Assembly: GCF_000317475.1 (NCBI RefSeq)
Contig: NC_019729.1
Span: 2,060,501 to 2,124,500, forward strand
DNA length: 64,000 bases
Source of the DNA: Oscillatoria nigro-viridis PCC 7112
Lineage (GTDB): Bacteria; Cyanobacteriota; Cyanobacteriia; Cyanobacteriales; Microcoleaceae
Direction: 5' to 3'
Part shown: positions 17,445 to 26,341 of the stretch, in pieces
Layout of the letters: the number at the start of each line of letters is the position of its first letter
Position numbering within the stretch: the stretch's first letter is position 1
Made by a program: the position numbers and the translations under genes
Notes under the pieces: model-generated
What the model saw: the letters and a program-made list of their open reading frames with translations, nothing else
Database searches by the model: none
Told to the model about the DNA's origin: nothing

Positions 17445-17993
17445 TTATCGCATCTTTTGTTCTACTTCCTCTAAGGGCAAATCGAGAGCTTGGGCAATTT
17501 GTTCTGCCGTTAATCCAATTTTTACCAATCGCGGTATCGTTTCTAGTTTAGCTAGCTTTCGCTCAGTTTCAATATTGTCATCCTTGCTAGTAAGATGTGT
17601 GGAAGTTTCTCTACTGATAAATTCAAAATTTTCTGATTTAGATTTTTCTTTTACTTCTGAAGGATTAGAGCAGGGATTAATATTACCACCAATAACATAA
17701 TGACCAATAATTTGACTTTTATAATGAGATTTGTCAACTCCTAATCTTTCAATAGAAGCACGAAAATTTGACTTATTCAAATCTTCTCCCAACGCTTCAG
17801 AAAGAATCTGCCAAAGTGCGTAAGCTTCATCTTTTGCATGACCTCGCGTACATTGATATTCTTTCGCAATATCGGCGTATTTCTGACTGTTGAGAACGCC
17901 TTTAAGAATTGCTATTTGCAGACTATCGAGGTGTTTACCTGTTTGAGCGACAACCTGTTCGTCTAAATATTTCAACACCTTTGTTACGTCCAT
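17445..17993 (-). CDS. vMAP-type HTH protein (vWA-MoxR associated conflict-system N-terminal domain)
   Basis: 182 residues. The first 95 (VLKYLDEQVVAQTGKHLDSL, YADIAKEYQCTRGHAKDEAY, LSEALGEDLNKSNFRASIER) match the helix-turn-helix domain that in cyanobacteria heads large NACHT/NB-ARC or vMAP proteins. Here no NTPase follows: the rest is a low-complexity linker and a helical tail (ETIPRLVKIGLTAEQIAQAL) like the C-terminus of Rpn/PD-(D/E)XK proteins. It may be a stand-alone adaptor or the stump of a larger gene. Function is inferred from domain recall only. Confidence 0.65.
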   Translation of the reverse strand: MDVTKVLKYLDEQVVAQTGKHLDSLQIAILKGVLNSQKYADIAKEYQCTRGHAKDEAYALWQILSEALGEDLNKSNFRASIERLGVDKSHYKSQIIGHYVIGGNINPCSNPSEVKEKSKSENFEFISRETSTHLTSKDDNIETERKLAKLETIPRLVKIGLTAEQIAQALDLPLEEVEQKMR

Positions 17994-18231
17994 AGTCTGT
18001 TAAAAATCTTACTCTATCCGTCATTATCCGCTAAAATCCGCCCCTTGTAAATATTCTTAATAAAACTCCCGTCTTTTTCCGCCATTTTCCGCCACTCAAA
18101 AATGCTGATACCTTTGAGATTCGGGAAATAATAAAGTATAAAAAATGACTCCATCTTATATTACGGGTCAGTCTTAACTAAGGCGATCGGGGTGGGTTAT
18201 TAATTATTAGACCTCATTCAAGGATAAAACA

Positions 18232-18684
18232 ATGAAGTTGAAGATTCTTGGCTCCGCGGCCATCGCAACCATAACTGGAGTATTTATGTCCTCTCTAGGT
18301 TTAGTGTTTACTGCTCCAGCGCGTGCAGATTTTGTTGTATGTAATAGGGCGGCTAAGAAAGCTTTTGTAGCAGTGTCGTGGACCGATCCACAAGGACAAA
18401 CGTGGTCTAGAGGATGGTTACAGCTTCAACCAGGAGCTTGTGGTTCAGCTTTAAAGACAAGAGTTAGCAATGCAGAAATTGGAGTTTATGCAGAAACTTT
18501 GAGTGGAGGGATCGTAGCAGGCAATACTCGTAGATGCGTAATCTGGGTGCAGGTTGAACCTTCATGGAATATACGGGAGGCTGGTAATCCCACTCGCTGT
18601 CAAGGAAAAGGAAGAGAAATGAAGGCTTTCGAGATGATCCGGACTGGTAGCAGCCCTGACTATACGTATGAAGTGTTTGATTAG
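18232..18684 (+). CDS. secreted DUF1036-like protein
   Basis: 150 residues with a signal peptide (ITGVFMSSLGLVFTAPARA) and a mature part beginning DFVVCNRAAKKAFVAVSW, followed by GWLQLQPGACGSAL and cysteines suited to disulfides, the pattern of DUF1036 exported proteins. The ribosome site AAGGAT sits 8 bp before ATG. Function unknown. The preceding 240 bp hold no gene. Confidence 0.75.
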   Translation: MKLKILGSAAIATITGVFMSSLGLVFTAPARADFVVCNRAAKKAFVAVSWTDPQGQTWSRGWLQLQPGACGSALKTRVSNAEIGVYAETLSGGIVAGNTRRCVIWVQVEPSWNIREAGNPTRCQGKGREMKAFEMIRTGSSPDYTYEVFD

Positions 18685-18873
18685 TAAAGTAGGGTGCGTT
18701 ATTAGCAGAGTACGGCATCTTCAAAAATACTGGGCTCGCTCCTCACTTACTTCACTAACAAAGGAGGCGATCGCACTTATTTTACCAGTCATCCAACTAA
18801 CTCAAGGGACGCGATCGCTCAGTAAAAATGAAATAGTATGCGTTTGGATTGATAATCCTTGGTATTAACAACT

Positions 18874-19104
18874 TTACGCAATCTGCAATCGTTTTCCCAA
18901 AGTCTGGGGTTCTGGTAGAGGTTTGCCATCTTCTTGATAGAGTTCAATCAATGTTTCTAACAATTCTTGTCCGTGTTTTGCCGCTTCCTCGTAAGTGTGT
19001 CCGTGAGTGCAAGGCTGCATGACATCGGTAAACTCCGGCAAGCTGACAACAAAAAGTCGATCTTCTTCTGACCACTCGATGATGAGACTGTAATGGCTAT
19101 TCAT
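18874..19104 (-). CDS. HicB-like antitoxin (second copy)
   Basis: 76 residues (LIIEWSEEDRLFVVSLPEF, DVMQPCTHGHTYEEAAKHGQ) closely related to the HicB-like protein at 17209-17433. It has an AAGGAT ribosome site and lies 13 bp downstream of the PIN toxin gene on the same strand, so it is probably the last gene of that operon. No HicA toxin is present. Confidence 0.8.
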   Translation of the reverse strand: MNSHYSLIIEWSEEDRLFVVSLPEFTDVMQPCTHGHTYEEAAKHGQELLETLIELYQEDGKPLPEPQTLGKRLQIA

Positions 19105-19117
19105 CTTGTAGATCCTT

Positions 19118-19684
19118 TTATTGCTGGTAAATTCTTAGGCGAACTCTGTTAGCGAATCCCGGTACTCTATTGTTATTTTCTAGTTTTTCAAGAAGTTCTG
19201 CAACTGTATGAGGTGGTGGTTTGAGATATTCAAACTGCTGCTGAATTATCTCAACCATTGACTCTGGATATTTATCGAAAAGTTCAGTTAGAAATATATC
19301 GGGGTGCTGCGCCTCAATGCCGTAAGTTTCTAAAGCCTCTTTTGGGAAATGTTTGAGGTTATCTGTAACTATGACCTTAGCATTGGCTACGATCGCAGCA
19401 GCTACAACATGACGATCGCCCGGATGATTTGTCATTGCTTCCACCAAACTTGCAGGCACTTCGACAGTTGCTTCAGGAAAGGTGTTTTTTATCATCGCCT
19501 GAAAACGTGCTGCTTTGACCTCTGTCATTCTGCCTTTTTTTACAAGATTGCGGGTAGCACCATCTAGAATTTCTTGTGAAAAGTGAACGCAGTACAACTC
19601 AGCCTCAGCAGCACGCAGCAGCGTATCGCATAAAGGCATAGGGAAAATAACGCAGGAATCTAAAACAACCGAAGGAACTTCCAT
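19118..19684 (-). CDS. PIN-domain toxin RNase (PIN_3-like)
   Basis: 188 residues with the PIN core: VVLDSCVIFP gives the first aspartate; the late acidic patch HPGDRHVVAAAI and VTDNLKHFP gives the others. A C-terminal helical extension (about 50 residues) follows. It is paired with the HTH gene 5 bp upstream, a known layout of excisionase-type antitoxin plus PIN toxin. Should cleave RNA when freed from the antitoxin. Confidence 0.82.
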   Translation of the reverse strand: MEVPSVVLDSCVIFPMPLCDTLLRAAEAELYCVHFSQEILDGATRNLVKKGRMTEVKAARFQAMIKNTFPEATVEVPASLVEAMTNHPGDRHVVAAAIVANAKVIVTDNLKHFPKEALETYGIEAQHPDIFLTELFDKYPESMVEIIQQQFEYLKPPPHTVAELLEKLENNNRVPGFANRVRLRIYQQ

Positions 19685-19689
19685 ACTAC

Positions 19690-20154
19690 TTAACTCGCAT
19701 CCGATACAGATTCTTCGTAAAAACCTTCATCTTGAAGAAATTGAGTTAGTTCCTTAAGTCCTTGGCGGCGCTGAATTTTCCGCTGTTCCTTGTAGGTCAT
19801 TAAATCTTGGAAAAGTATGCGTCGGTGCGAACCAACTTTGATGTAGGGAATTTCGCCTTTTTCCAGTAACTTGACGAGAAAGGGTCGCGATACATTCAGG
19901 ATATCCGCAGCTTCTTGCGTGGTGATTTCGCGATTGTGAGGCACTAGGGAAATAGCTTGACCGGATGCCATTGCGCGCACAACTTGACCGAGTAAATTGT
20001 AAACCGATCGCGGAATTATAATTTCTTCTCCGTTACTTCCGACTAATTTTGGCTGTGCTGATTCGAGACTGAGAATCTGATCTAATTTTGCTATTGCTTC
20101 TTGTTCTTGTTCGGGAATTAAAACTGACTTAGGGGACGCTTTTTGCTTCAACAT
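19690..20154 (-). CDS. excisionase-family HTH antitoxin for the PIN toxin
   Basis: About 154 residues from ATG at 20154 (MLKQKASPKS). The C-terminal half has the MerR/excisionase helix-turn-helix: TTQEAADILNVSRPFLVKLL, then GEIPYIKVGSHRRIL. The N-terminal half has a PRSVYNLLGQVVRAM helix. It would bind the operon promoter and the PIN toxin encoded 5 bp downstream. A longer frame to 20238 adds 28 unlikely residues. Confidence 0.8.
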   Translation of the reverse strand: MLKQKASPKSVLIPEQEQEAIAKLDQILSLESAQPKLVGSNGEEIIIPRSVYNLLGQVVRAMASGQAISLVPHNREITTQEAADILNVSRPFLVKLLEKGEIPYIKVGSHRRILFQDLMTYKEQRKIQRRQGLKELTQFLQDEGFYEESVSDAS

Positions 20155-20474
20155 AGCAACTTTATTTTTTGATGTGTTTTTCTCTGAGTTACGGTGAGTT
20201 GATGTAATGCTGAGCAGGCTAAAAGTACGATCGCGCAAAACCCTTACAGCACCAGAAAGGGTTTGTCAGCATTCGTCCGGTGCATACTCGATCGTTTTCT
20301 TCACGGTAACACTTGCCGCACATAAACGCAATATCCGCAACACGCGAAATATTCAAAGCGCCTACTGTGACAGTTCGATCGCCTCTGCTTCGATCGCTCC
20401 AAATTCCCCCTCCCGACTCAAGACGGATGCCTCGCAGATGTACAATAGGACGATCGCATTCCCCAACTCCCACC
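20155..20474. other. divergent intergenic region upstream of the PIN operon and purB
   Basis: About 320 bp between two divergent genes; both promoters must lie here. It contains several CGATCG sites and a stretch (TACAATAGGACGATCGCA near 20441) that also occurs near 15967, upstream of the methyltransferase. No RNA gene or terminator is seen. Confidence 0.5.
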
Positions 20475-21770
20475 GTGATAGAGCGCTACACCTTGCCCGA
20501 AATGGGCAACATCTGGACTGAAACCGCCAAACTGAAAACCTGGCTGCAAGTAGAAATCGCTGTCTGCGAAGCTCAAGCCGAACTCGGCTACATCCCCGCC
20601 GCCGCAGTCGAAGAAATCAAAGCTAAGGCTAATTTTGACCCCAAACGAGTCCTCGAAATAGAAGCGGAAGTCCGCCACGACATGATCGCCTTCTTGACAA
20701 ATGTCAACGAATATGTAGGCGATGCCGGCCGCTACATTCACCTCGGCTTAACCAGTTCCGACGTGCTCGATACCGCTTTGGCGCTGCAATTAGTCGCTAG
20801 CGTCAATATCTTGTTAGAACGTGTCGAAGAATTGAGTCAAGCTATTCGCTATCAGGCTCAACAGCATCGCAATACCGTCATGGTCGGCCGATCGCACGGA
20901 ATTCACGCCGAACCCATCACCTTTGGCTTTAAACTAGCAGGATGGCTGGCCGAAGTTTTTCGCAACCGCGCCCGATTGGTGAATTTGCGATCGTCCATCG
21001 CAGTCGGCAAAATCTCCGGCGCAGTCGGAACCTATGCTAATATCGATCCGCGAATTGAAGCGATCGCCTGCCAAAACCTCGGACTCGAACCCGATTGTGC
21101 ATCCACTCAAGTCATTTCCCGCGATCGACACGCCGAATACGTCCAAACCTTAGCACTCTTAGCAGCATCGATCGAGCGTTTTGCAGTAGAAATCCGCAAC
21201 CTGCAACGCACCGACGTTCTCGAAGTCGAAGAATTCTTTTCCAAAGGGCAAAAAGGCTCATCCGCCATGCCCCACAAACGCAACCCGATTCGATCGGAAA
21301 GACTCACAGGGATGGCGAGAATTGTTCGCGCCAACGCCGTCGCCGCCTTAGAAAACGTGGCACTTTGGCACGAAAGAGACATCTCTCACAGTTCCGTAGA
21401 ACGGATGATTTTGCCCGACAGTTCTACAGTAACTCACTTCATGTTAGTAGAAACCACAGACTTAGTAAAACACCTGCTAGTCTATCCCGAAAACATGAAA
21501 CAAAACATGAACCTTTACGGCGGAGTCATCTTCAGCCAGCGCGTGATGTTAGCTTTAGTAGAAAAAGGCACGAGTCGCGAAGAAGCCTACAAAATTGTGC
21601 AATCTTGTGCTCACGAAGCTTGGAACAAACCGGGCGGCAATTTCTACTATTTAATTGCTAAGGACGATCGGGTAACAGCTAAGATGACCACCAAAGAAAT
21701 TGATGATTGTTTCGATCCGCAGTATCAATTGAGGCACTTAGATTTAGTGTATCAGCGCTTGGGAATTTGA
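20475..21770 (+). CDS. purB: adenylosuccinate lyase
   Basis: 431 residues from GTG at 20475 (IERYTLPEMGNIW), the standard family length; the open frame reaching to 20313 is not needed. Key features: the TSSDVLDTA helix with catalytic serine/histidine neighbours, GRSHGIHAEP and the family signature GSSAMPHKRNP. It splits adenylosuccinate and SAICAR in purine synthesis, working as a tetramer in the cytoplasm. Confidence 0.96.
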   Translation: MIERYTLPEMGNIWTETAKLKTWLQVEIAVCEAQAELGYIPAAAVEEIKAKANFDPKRVLEIEAEVRHDMIAFLTNVNEYVGDAGRYIHLGLTSSDVLDTALALQLVASVNILLERVEELSQAIRYQAQQHRNTVMVGRSHGIHAEPITFGFKLAGWLAEVFRNRARLVNLRSSIAVGKISGAVGTYANIDPRIEAIACQNLGLEPDCASTQVISRDRHAEYVQTLALLAASIERFAVEIRNLQRTDVLEVEEFFSKGQKGSSAMPHKRNPIRSERLTGMARIVRANAVAALENVALWHERDISHSSVERMILPDSSTVTHFMLVETTDLVKHLLVYPENMKQNMNLYGGVIFSQRVMLALVEKGTSREEAYKIVQSCAHEAWNKPGGNFYYLIAKDDRVTAKMTTKEIDDCFDPQYQLRHLDLVYQRLGI

Positions 21771-21840
21771 GGAGAATTAACAATTAAAAATTAGTTCGAG
21801 AAGTGATTTATCATTCTCGCGCTTGTCCCACTGTCCGCCG

Positions 21841-21970
21841 GGGGTTAAAACCCCCGTCTCATAGCTAAAGTCGGTTAAAACCGACTGAAAGACTCATAAA
21901 ATAAAAGTTTTAGAGAAATATATTCAGTCCTCTTCAGAGGACTTTAGCTATGAGACAGGGGTTTCAACCC
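21841..21970. repeat. 130-bp long inverted repeat (GTCTCATAGCTAAAGTC type)
   Basis: GGGGTTAAAACCCCCGTCTC...TAGCTAAAGTC (21841-21872) faces GACTTTAGCTATGAGAC...GGGGTTTCAACCC (21940-21970). Smaller palindromes GTCGGTTAAAACCGAC and GTCCTCTTCAGAGGAC are nested inside. A half copy occurs at about 35573-35610. It could fold into a branched hairpin after purB. Confidence 0.8.
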
Positions 21971-22068
21971 TTGTCGGTCTGGCGGGCTGGCAGACAAGAC
22001 GAAAAACGCGAAAATCCCCGAAGATATGAATTGTGAAAGCCCATATAAAACCTCAAATTAACAAAGTT

Positions 22069-22794
22069 ATGAAACTTAGTCGATTTACAAGATATCTAAT
22101 TCTATTCATCCTAATATTACTATCTACAACCACACAGAATTATACAACATTTGTCCGCGCCCAGGAGCCGCCACAAGTGCAAATTACCCAACCAGAACCA
22201 AACCCAGTAGTACCTGAAAGTATTTTCATGAGTCAACTTCCCAGTGCGGCGCGACTGGTTGACATCCGCACCGTAAATCCCAACATTCGCCTCGATATCC
22301 GGTACGCCACTACTAACAATTTCTTGAAACGAAAACTTTACCCTATATCGAAATGCGCCTTGAGAAGTTCTGTTGCTCAAAAGTTAGCGCTAGTTCAAAC
22401 AGATTTGGAAAAAATTGGATTGGGTTTGAAAGTTTACGATTGCTACAGGCCTTTCTCTGTGACTAAGGAAATGTGGCAAGCTTGGCCAGATCCGCGCTAT
22501 GTTGCTAATCCTGCTAGGGGTTCGCGGCACAATCGCGGTGCTGCTATTGATTTGACTTTAGTCGATCGCGCTGGCAAAGAATTAGAAATGCCAACACCTT
22601 ACGATGATTTTACCGAAAAAGCTCACGGAGATTATCAAGGCGGCAGCGCGGAATCTCGGAAAAACCGTCAAGTGCTTAAGGATGCGATGAAAAAACAGGG
22701 ATTTATCGGTATCACAACAGAATGGTGGCACTTTGATTCGGAAGATTGGCAGAAATTTGCGATTCTTGATATATCACTTGCCGAGATTCCTTAA
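22069..22794 (+). CDS. VanX-like D-alanyl-D-alanine dipeptidase (M15D), exported
   Basis: About 241 residues with an N-terminal membrane/signal segment (YLILFILILLS). The peptidase core has GLKVYDCYRPFSVT, the zinc motif SRHNRGAAIDLTL and the late EWWHFD, all hallmarks of VanX/DdpX peptidases that cleave D-Ala-D-Ala. Here it most likely trims or recycles peptidoglycan dipeptides; no vancomycin-resistance genes are nearby. ATG at 22069 gives a clean signal peptide; GTG at 22033 would add 12 residues. Confidence 0.88.
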   Translation: MKLSRFTRYLILFILILLSTTTQNYTTFVRAQEPPQVQITQPEPNPVVPESIFMSQLPSAARLVDIRTVNPNIRLDIRYATTNNFLKRKLYPISKCALRSSVAQKLALVQTDLEKIGLGLKVYDCYRPFSVTKEMWQAWPDPRYVANPARGSRHNRGAAIDLTLVDRAGKELEMPTPYDDFTEKAHGDYQGGSAESRKNRQVLKDAMKKQGFIGITTEWWHFDSEDWQKFAILDISLAEIP

Positions 22795-22866
22795 TTATAC
22801 TATTTATTAAAAGTCGCAGCTCCGGGTAGGCACGGCAGTGCCCTGTTCCTACAGATGTCAGGAAAA

Positions 22867-23709
22867 TTATCGCAATTTAACCGAAAATTCGTATTCGTAT
22901 CCCCGGAAATTAGAGTCTAATTGTAATGTGTAATTCCCTGTTACAGGAACTTTTCCAGTCCACTCTGTTTCATTGCCTTGATAAGGATCTCCTGCTAAAA
23001 GTTTGCCACGAGGAGTTATAATTTGCGGGAAAACATCTTTCCGATTCCTAACAGTCATAGTTTGACCTTTTCGGGCGCGAATTATGTAAGAATGACTGCC
23101 GCCGCCGATGATTCGACCTTTAACGATCGCCTCATCTCCTCCCGGCAGAAAATTAATCTGCTGGTTGACTTTAGAACAACTGCTTTCGGTGCGTCTTTTC
23201 GCAACCCAACCGGGAACTGGATCGGTAATTCGCAGCCAACCGTTTTGTTCTTCGGCGACTGAAACAAAGGTATTATTTTTAAGTTTTCCTACTATTTGGC
23301 TGCCGCTTACTTGCGGGATCGATCGCACATTTAGCGGTGGATTCGGATCGCTGACTACAGCTTGGCTGATTTTGCAACCCGAAGTTGGCGGTGTGACAAC
23401 TACTGGCTCAACTTTTGCCCCAGAGACTCCTGCAACTCGCGAGGGTTGAAGTGCTGGGCTTTTGGCTGGTTGAGATTGAGATGGGGGAGATTCCCTAGCC
23501 TGGGTTTGTGCTTGCAGAGGTTCTGGTTGCCGAGATTCAGGGTTGTTCGCCGGCCCTGCAATCTGGTTTCTGGTGGATGCCGGCGATTCTGCAAGGGGAA
23601 GATGGGATTGTTTCATCGCACCCGACTGTATAGTTGCAACAGCCACTCCCACCGCTGTTGCCACTCCTGCTAAGCTTACTGTGATGATTTGACCCTTCGT
23701 AAATGACAT
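22867..23709 (-). CDS. SH3-domain exported protein
   Basis: 280 residues: N-terminal membrane anchor (ITVSLAGVATAVGVAVATI), a low-complexity proline/glutamine linker, a bacterial SH3 domain (PPLNVRSIPQVSGSQIVGKL through GWVAKR) and a C-terminal beta domain (VKGRIIGGGSHSYIIRARKG, GNYTLQLDSNF) like PPC/inhibitor folds. SH3b domains bind peptidoglycan or proteins at the envelope. It is a monocistronic gene; substrate unknown. Confidence 0.78.
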   Translation of the reverse strand: MSFTKGQIITVSLAGVATAVGVAVATIQSGAMKQSHLPLAESPASTRNQIAGPANNPESRQPEPLQAQTQARESPPSQSQPAKSPALQPSRVAGVSGAKVEPVVVTPPTSGCKISQAVVSDPNPPLNVRSIPQVSGSQIVGKLKNNTFVSVAEEQNGWLRITDPVPGWVAKRRTESSCSKVNQQINFLPGGDEAIVKGRIIGGGSHSYIIRARKGQTMTVRNRKDVFPQIITPRGKLLAGDPYQGNETEWTGKVPVTGNYTLQLDSNFRGYEYEFSVKLR

Positions 23710-23957
23710 AAAAAACCCTCTCTGTATCTATACTAATAATTTTTATTTGGGAGTTGGGGCGATCGCCAGTTAATTTATAGTGGAAATACCTAGTGCTACC
23801 CACAGGGTCAGGATTTTTGTATAAAATTTCAGATCCATAATTGTCGCAATAATTTGAGTCAATAATATATACTGGACGCCTGTACTGATGGTAATCTTGC
23901 TCTGGGGTATTTGCGCGCAAATTTGCGAAAGTAAGCGTTCAGCGCGAGGTACATAAA

Positions 23958-25325
23958 ATGTCAAAATTGATTCCTCTGAGATTACAACCGCCTCGCGATC
24001 GATTGTTGGAGGAGGTGAAGCAGGAAGTCCAAGCAGGACGGTTGCAGTCTTTGCACGCTGCTGTGCTAGCTAACCTCAGCCAAGACTCGCCGCCAACGGG
24101 GGTTAACCGCTGTTGGGATGTGGAAGTGAAAGCCGGCAACCGTCCGAGTTTTCGGCTTCCTCCCAAAGCCAGCATTGCCAAAGTGTTCGATCGCACTGGT
24201 GGCAAATTGGTAATTTTGGGAGCGACGGGTGCAGGCAAAACTACGACGCTGCTAGAATTAGCTCGGGTGTTAGTTTCCCGCGCCCAAAAAGATGCTAGTT
24301 TGCCCGTACCAGTGCTGTTTGAACTCGGATCGTGGAAAGCAGAATCCGGGCCGATCGCCGATTGGTTAATTGCTCAACTTCAGTTCAAATACGGCATCTC
24401 TCCTGCTGTCGGCAAAAAATGGCTTGCCGAACAAAAATTGCTGCCTCTCCTAGATGGCTTGGACGAAGTGGAAACCCACCGCCAAAATATCTGCATTCAA
24501 GCAATCAATCACTTTGTTGAAAGCGAATTTAAACCCAAACATTTAGTAGCTTGCAGCAGTTTTGAAGCTTACAAAAACTGCCATACTAGATTTCGCCTGC
24601 AAGCAGCGGTTTTATTGAAACCTTTAACAGAAACTAAAATTCAAAATTATCTGCTAGAAGCCAGAAGCCGCGAACTTTGGTACAGCATTGAGCATGAACC
24701 GGAATTGTTGAAATTGGCAAAAGTTCCCTTGCTTCTGAGCATGATGGCTTTGGCTTACGACGATATTTTAATTGAAGCTTGGAAGCGCATAACTTCCGCA
24801 GAAGAACAGCGCAAATATCTGTTAACTGCCTATATTCGCCACCAAATGACCGGGCAAGTCAAGCAGTATCCCAGAGGTAAGGAACTGCGGCCCGAACAAA
24901 TTCGCCACTGGCTGGGATGGTTGGCCAGAAGGATGGAACAGCAAGGAATTCAAGAATTTTACCTCGATCGCATACCGTCTAGCTGGCTGCAAACAGAGGA
25001 GGAACGGCGCAAGTATCAGTTGGGAGTTAAGCTGGTTGGCGGGCTGATTTGGGTGATTTTGGGATTAATTGCCAGCCTAGTCTCCGGGTCAATTTGGGGA
25101 ATAATTGCGGGTGCTGTTGCTGCGGTAATTAGTGCTTTTTTGCCGGGAATTCCGGGGATTGAAAGTTTTATCTTGCGCGTGGTGCTGTGGTCTAGCGGCT
25201 ACATTCCTTGGGATTACAGGCGTTTTCTCGATGCTGCGGGCGATCGCCTGCTGCTGCAAAAAACTGGCGATCGGCGCTACCGATTTATTCACGATTTATT
25301 GCAAAAACATTTTGCTGAAATATAA
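23958..25325 (+). CDS. membrane-anchored STAND/NACHT-like NTPase
   Basis: 455 residues. P-loop VILGATGAGKTTTLLELAR (about 94-112), Walker B-like LLPLLDGLDEVE with a NACHT-type acidic pair, and a winged-helix-like region ending SMMALAYDDI. Around residues 355-400 two hydrophobic segments (LIWVILGLIASLVSG, IIAGAVAAVISAFLP) place it in a membrane, and the end is FIHDLLQKHFAEI. There is no WD40 or TPR sensor. Function unknown; homologues in cyanobacteria are annotated only as NACHT or ATP-binding proteins. A signalling or defence role is inference. Confidence 0.8.
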   Translation: MSKLIPLRLQPPRDRLLEEVKQEVQAGRLQSLHAAVLANLSQDSPPTGVNRCWDVEVKAGNRPSFRLPPKASIAKVFDRTGGKLVILGATGAGKTTTLLELARVLVSRAQKDASLPVPVLFELGSWKAESGPIADWLIAQLQFKYGISPAVGKKWLAEQKLLPLLDGLDEVETHRQNICIQAINHFVESEFKPKHLVACSSFEAYKNCHTRFRLQAAVLLKPLTETKIQNYLLEARSRELWYSIEHEPELLKLAKVPLLLSMMALAYDDILIEAWKRITSAEEQRKYLLTAYIRHQMTGQVKQYPRGKELRPEQIRHWLGWLARRMEQQGIQEFYLDRIPSSWLQTEEERRKYQLGVKLVGGLIWVILGLIASLVSGSIWGIIAGAVAAVISAFLPGIPGIESFILRVVLWSSGYIPWDYRRFLDAAGDRLLLQKTGDRRYRFIHDLLQKHFAEI

Positions 25326-25382
25326 ATTATCGAGCGCCCCTACCTGAAACAAAATAGCGATCGATCGAATTACTGACTGCCA

Positions 25383-26123
25383 TTAGTTCAAATTGTCTGG
25401 ATCTACTCCCAACTCTCGCAATCTTTGAGCTAATTGTTGGGCGCGCCGATCTAATTGTTGGGCGCGCTGCTCTAACTGTTCGGCGCGCTGCTCTAACTGT
25501 TCGGCGCGCTGCGCTTCCTGCTTCACTTGTTCTTCAGGTGTCAAATAGCGTTTGCCATCGGCATCGTACCAATACAACCACTCCCTTGTCACCCCAGAAT
25601 AATTTCCCCTTTCACAACCAATTCCCAAACTTATTTCTGGCATCCAAACAGGATTTCCTGACTGCAGTTCATACTTGCCATTGACTAACTTGTGTACTTC
25701 CAAACGCGGTTTGCGACGGCGGCGGGAAGAATAAATCACGTAATAAAGTACGCCTAAAGCTTGATATTCTTCCAATTTCGTGCTGTATTCCTTGCGATAA
25801 TTTTGGGAAACAACTTCTAGCACGAACAGCGGCATGACATTTTCATCCCACACCACGTAACTGGGACGCAATTCTTCGTCGTAAAACCGTTCTACTCCTA
25901 AACTCAAGAAAGCATCTGGGACAATAGCTGGCTTGTCAGGGTGATAGTAAATACCCATATCTATCCCAAAAAACCAGTCCATGCGTTCTGACCAAAGTAT
26001 CAGCAAGATTGCTTTTAACAACCCCGGTATTAGTTCTTGCAGTTCGTTATCCACAGGCGTTTCATCCGAGTCTGGCAGTTCGTCGGCTGAGGGCAAGTTC
26101 CTCGGCAAGTTGTACTGTAACAT
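25383..26123 (-). CDS. Uma2-family (DUF820) putative endonuclease
   Basis: 246 residues from ATG at 26123, with GAGGAAAG 6 bp upstream. The core includes PAIVPDAFLSLG, PLFVLEVVSQNYRKE and YQALGVLYYVIYSS; the acidic residue in PDAF and the E in LEVVS are the predicted active-site positions. The C-terminal 50 residues form a striking heptad repeat (AEQLEQRA and AQQLDRRA units), a coiled coil for self-association. The repeats are near identical in DNA (25440-25515), showing recent unit duplication. Confidence 0.82.
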   Translation of the reverse strand: MLQYNLPRNLPSADELPDSDETPVDNELQELIPGLLKAILLILWSERMDWFFGIDMGIYYHPDKPAIVPDAFLSLGVERFYDEELRPSYVVWDENVMPLFVLEVVSQNYRKEYSTKLEEYQALGVLYYVIYSSRRRRKPRLEVHKLVNGKYELQSGNPVWMPEISLGIGCERGNYSGVTREWLYWYDADGKRYLTPEEQVKQEAQRAEQLEQRAEQLEQRAQQLDRRAQQLAQRLRELGVDPDNLN

Positions 26124-26341
26124 TGCTGCTTTCCTCAAAACTAATTCATATTATATAAACGCAAATTACTCTTGAACAAAAGAATAGTTTTTCAATGATT
26201 TGACAAAAATAGCCAAACATGATAATGGCATTGCCAATTCTGCACGCTTTAAGTACAAAATGTTCGATCGACTCCTAGATCGACACCCCCAAAAGGTTAA
26301 GATTCTAATCTGACCCTCCTGCAATCATTGCTTCACCTCCT

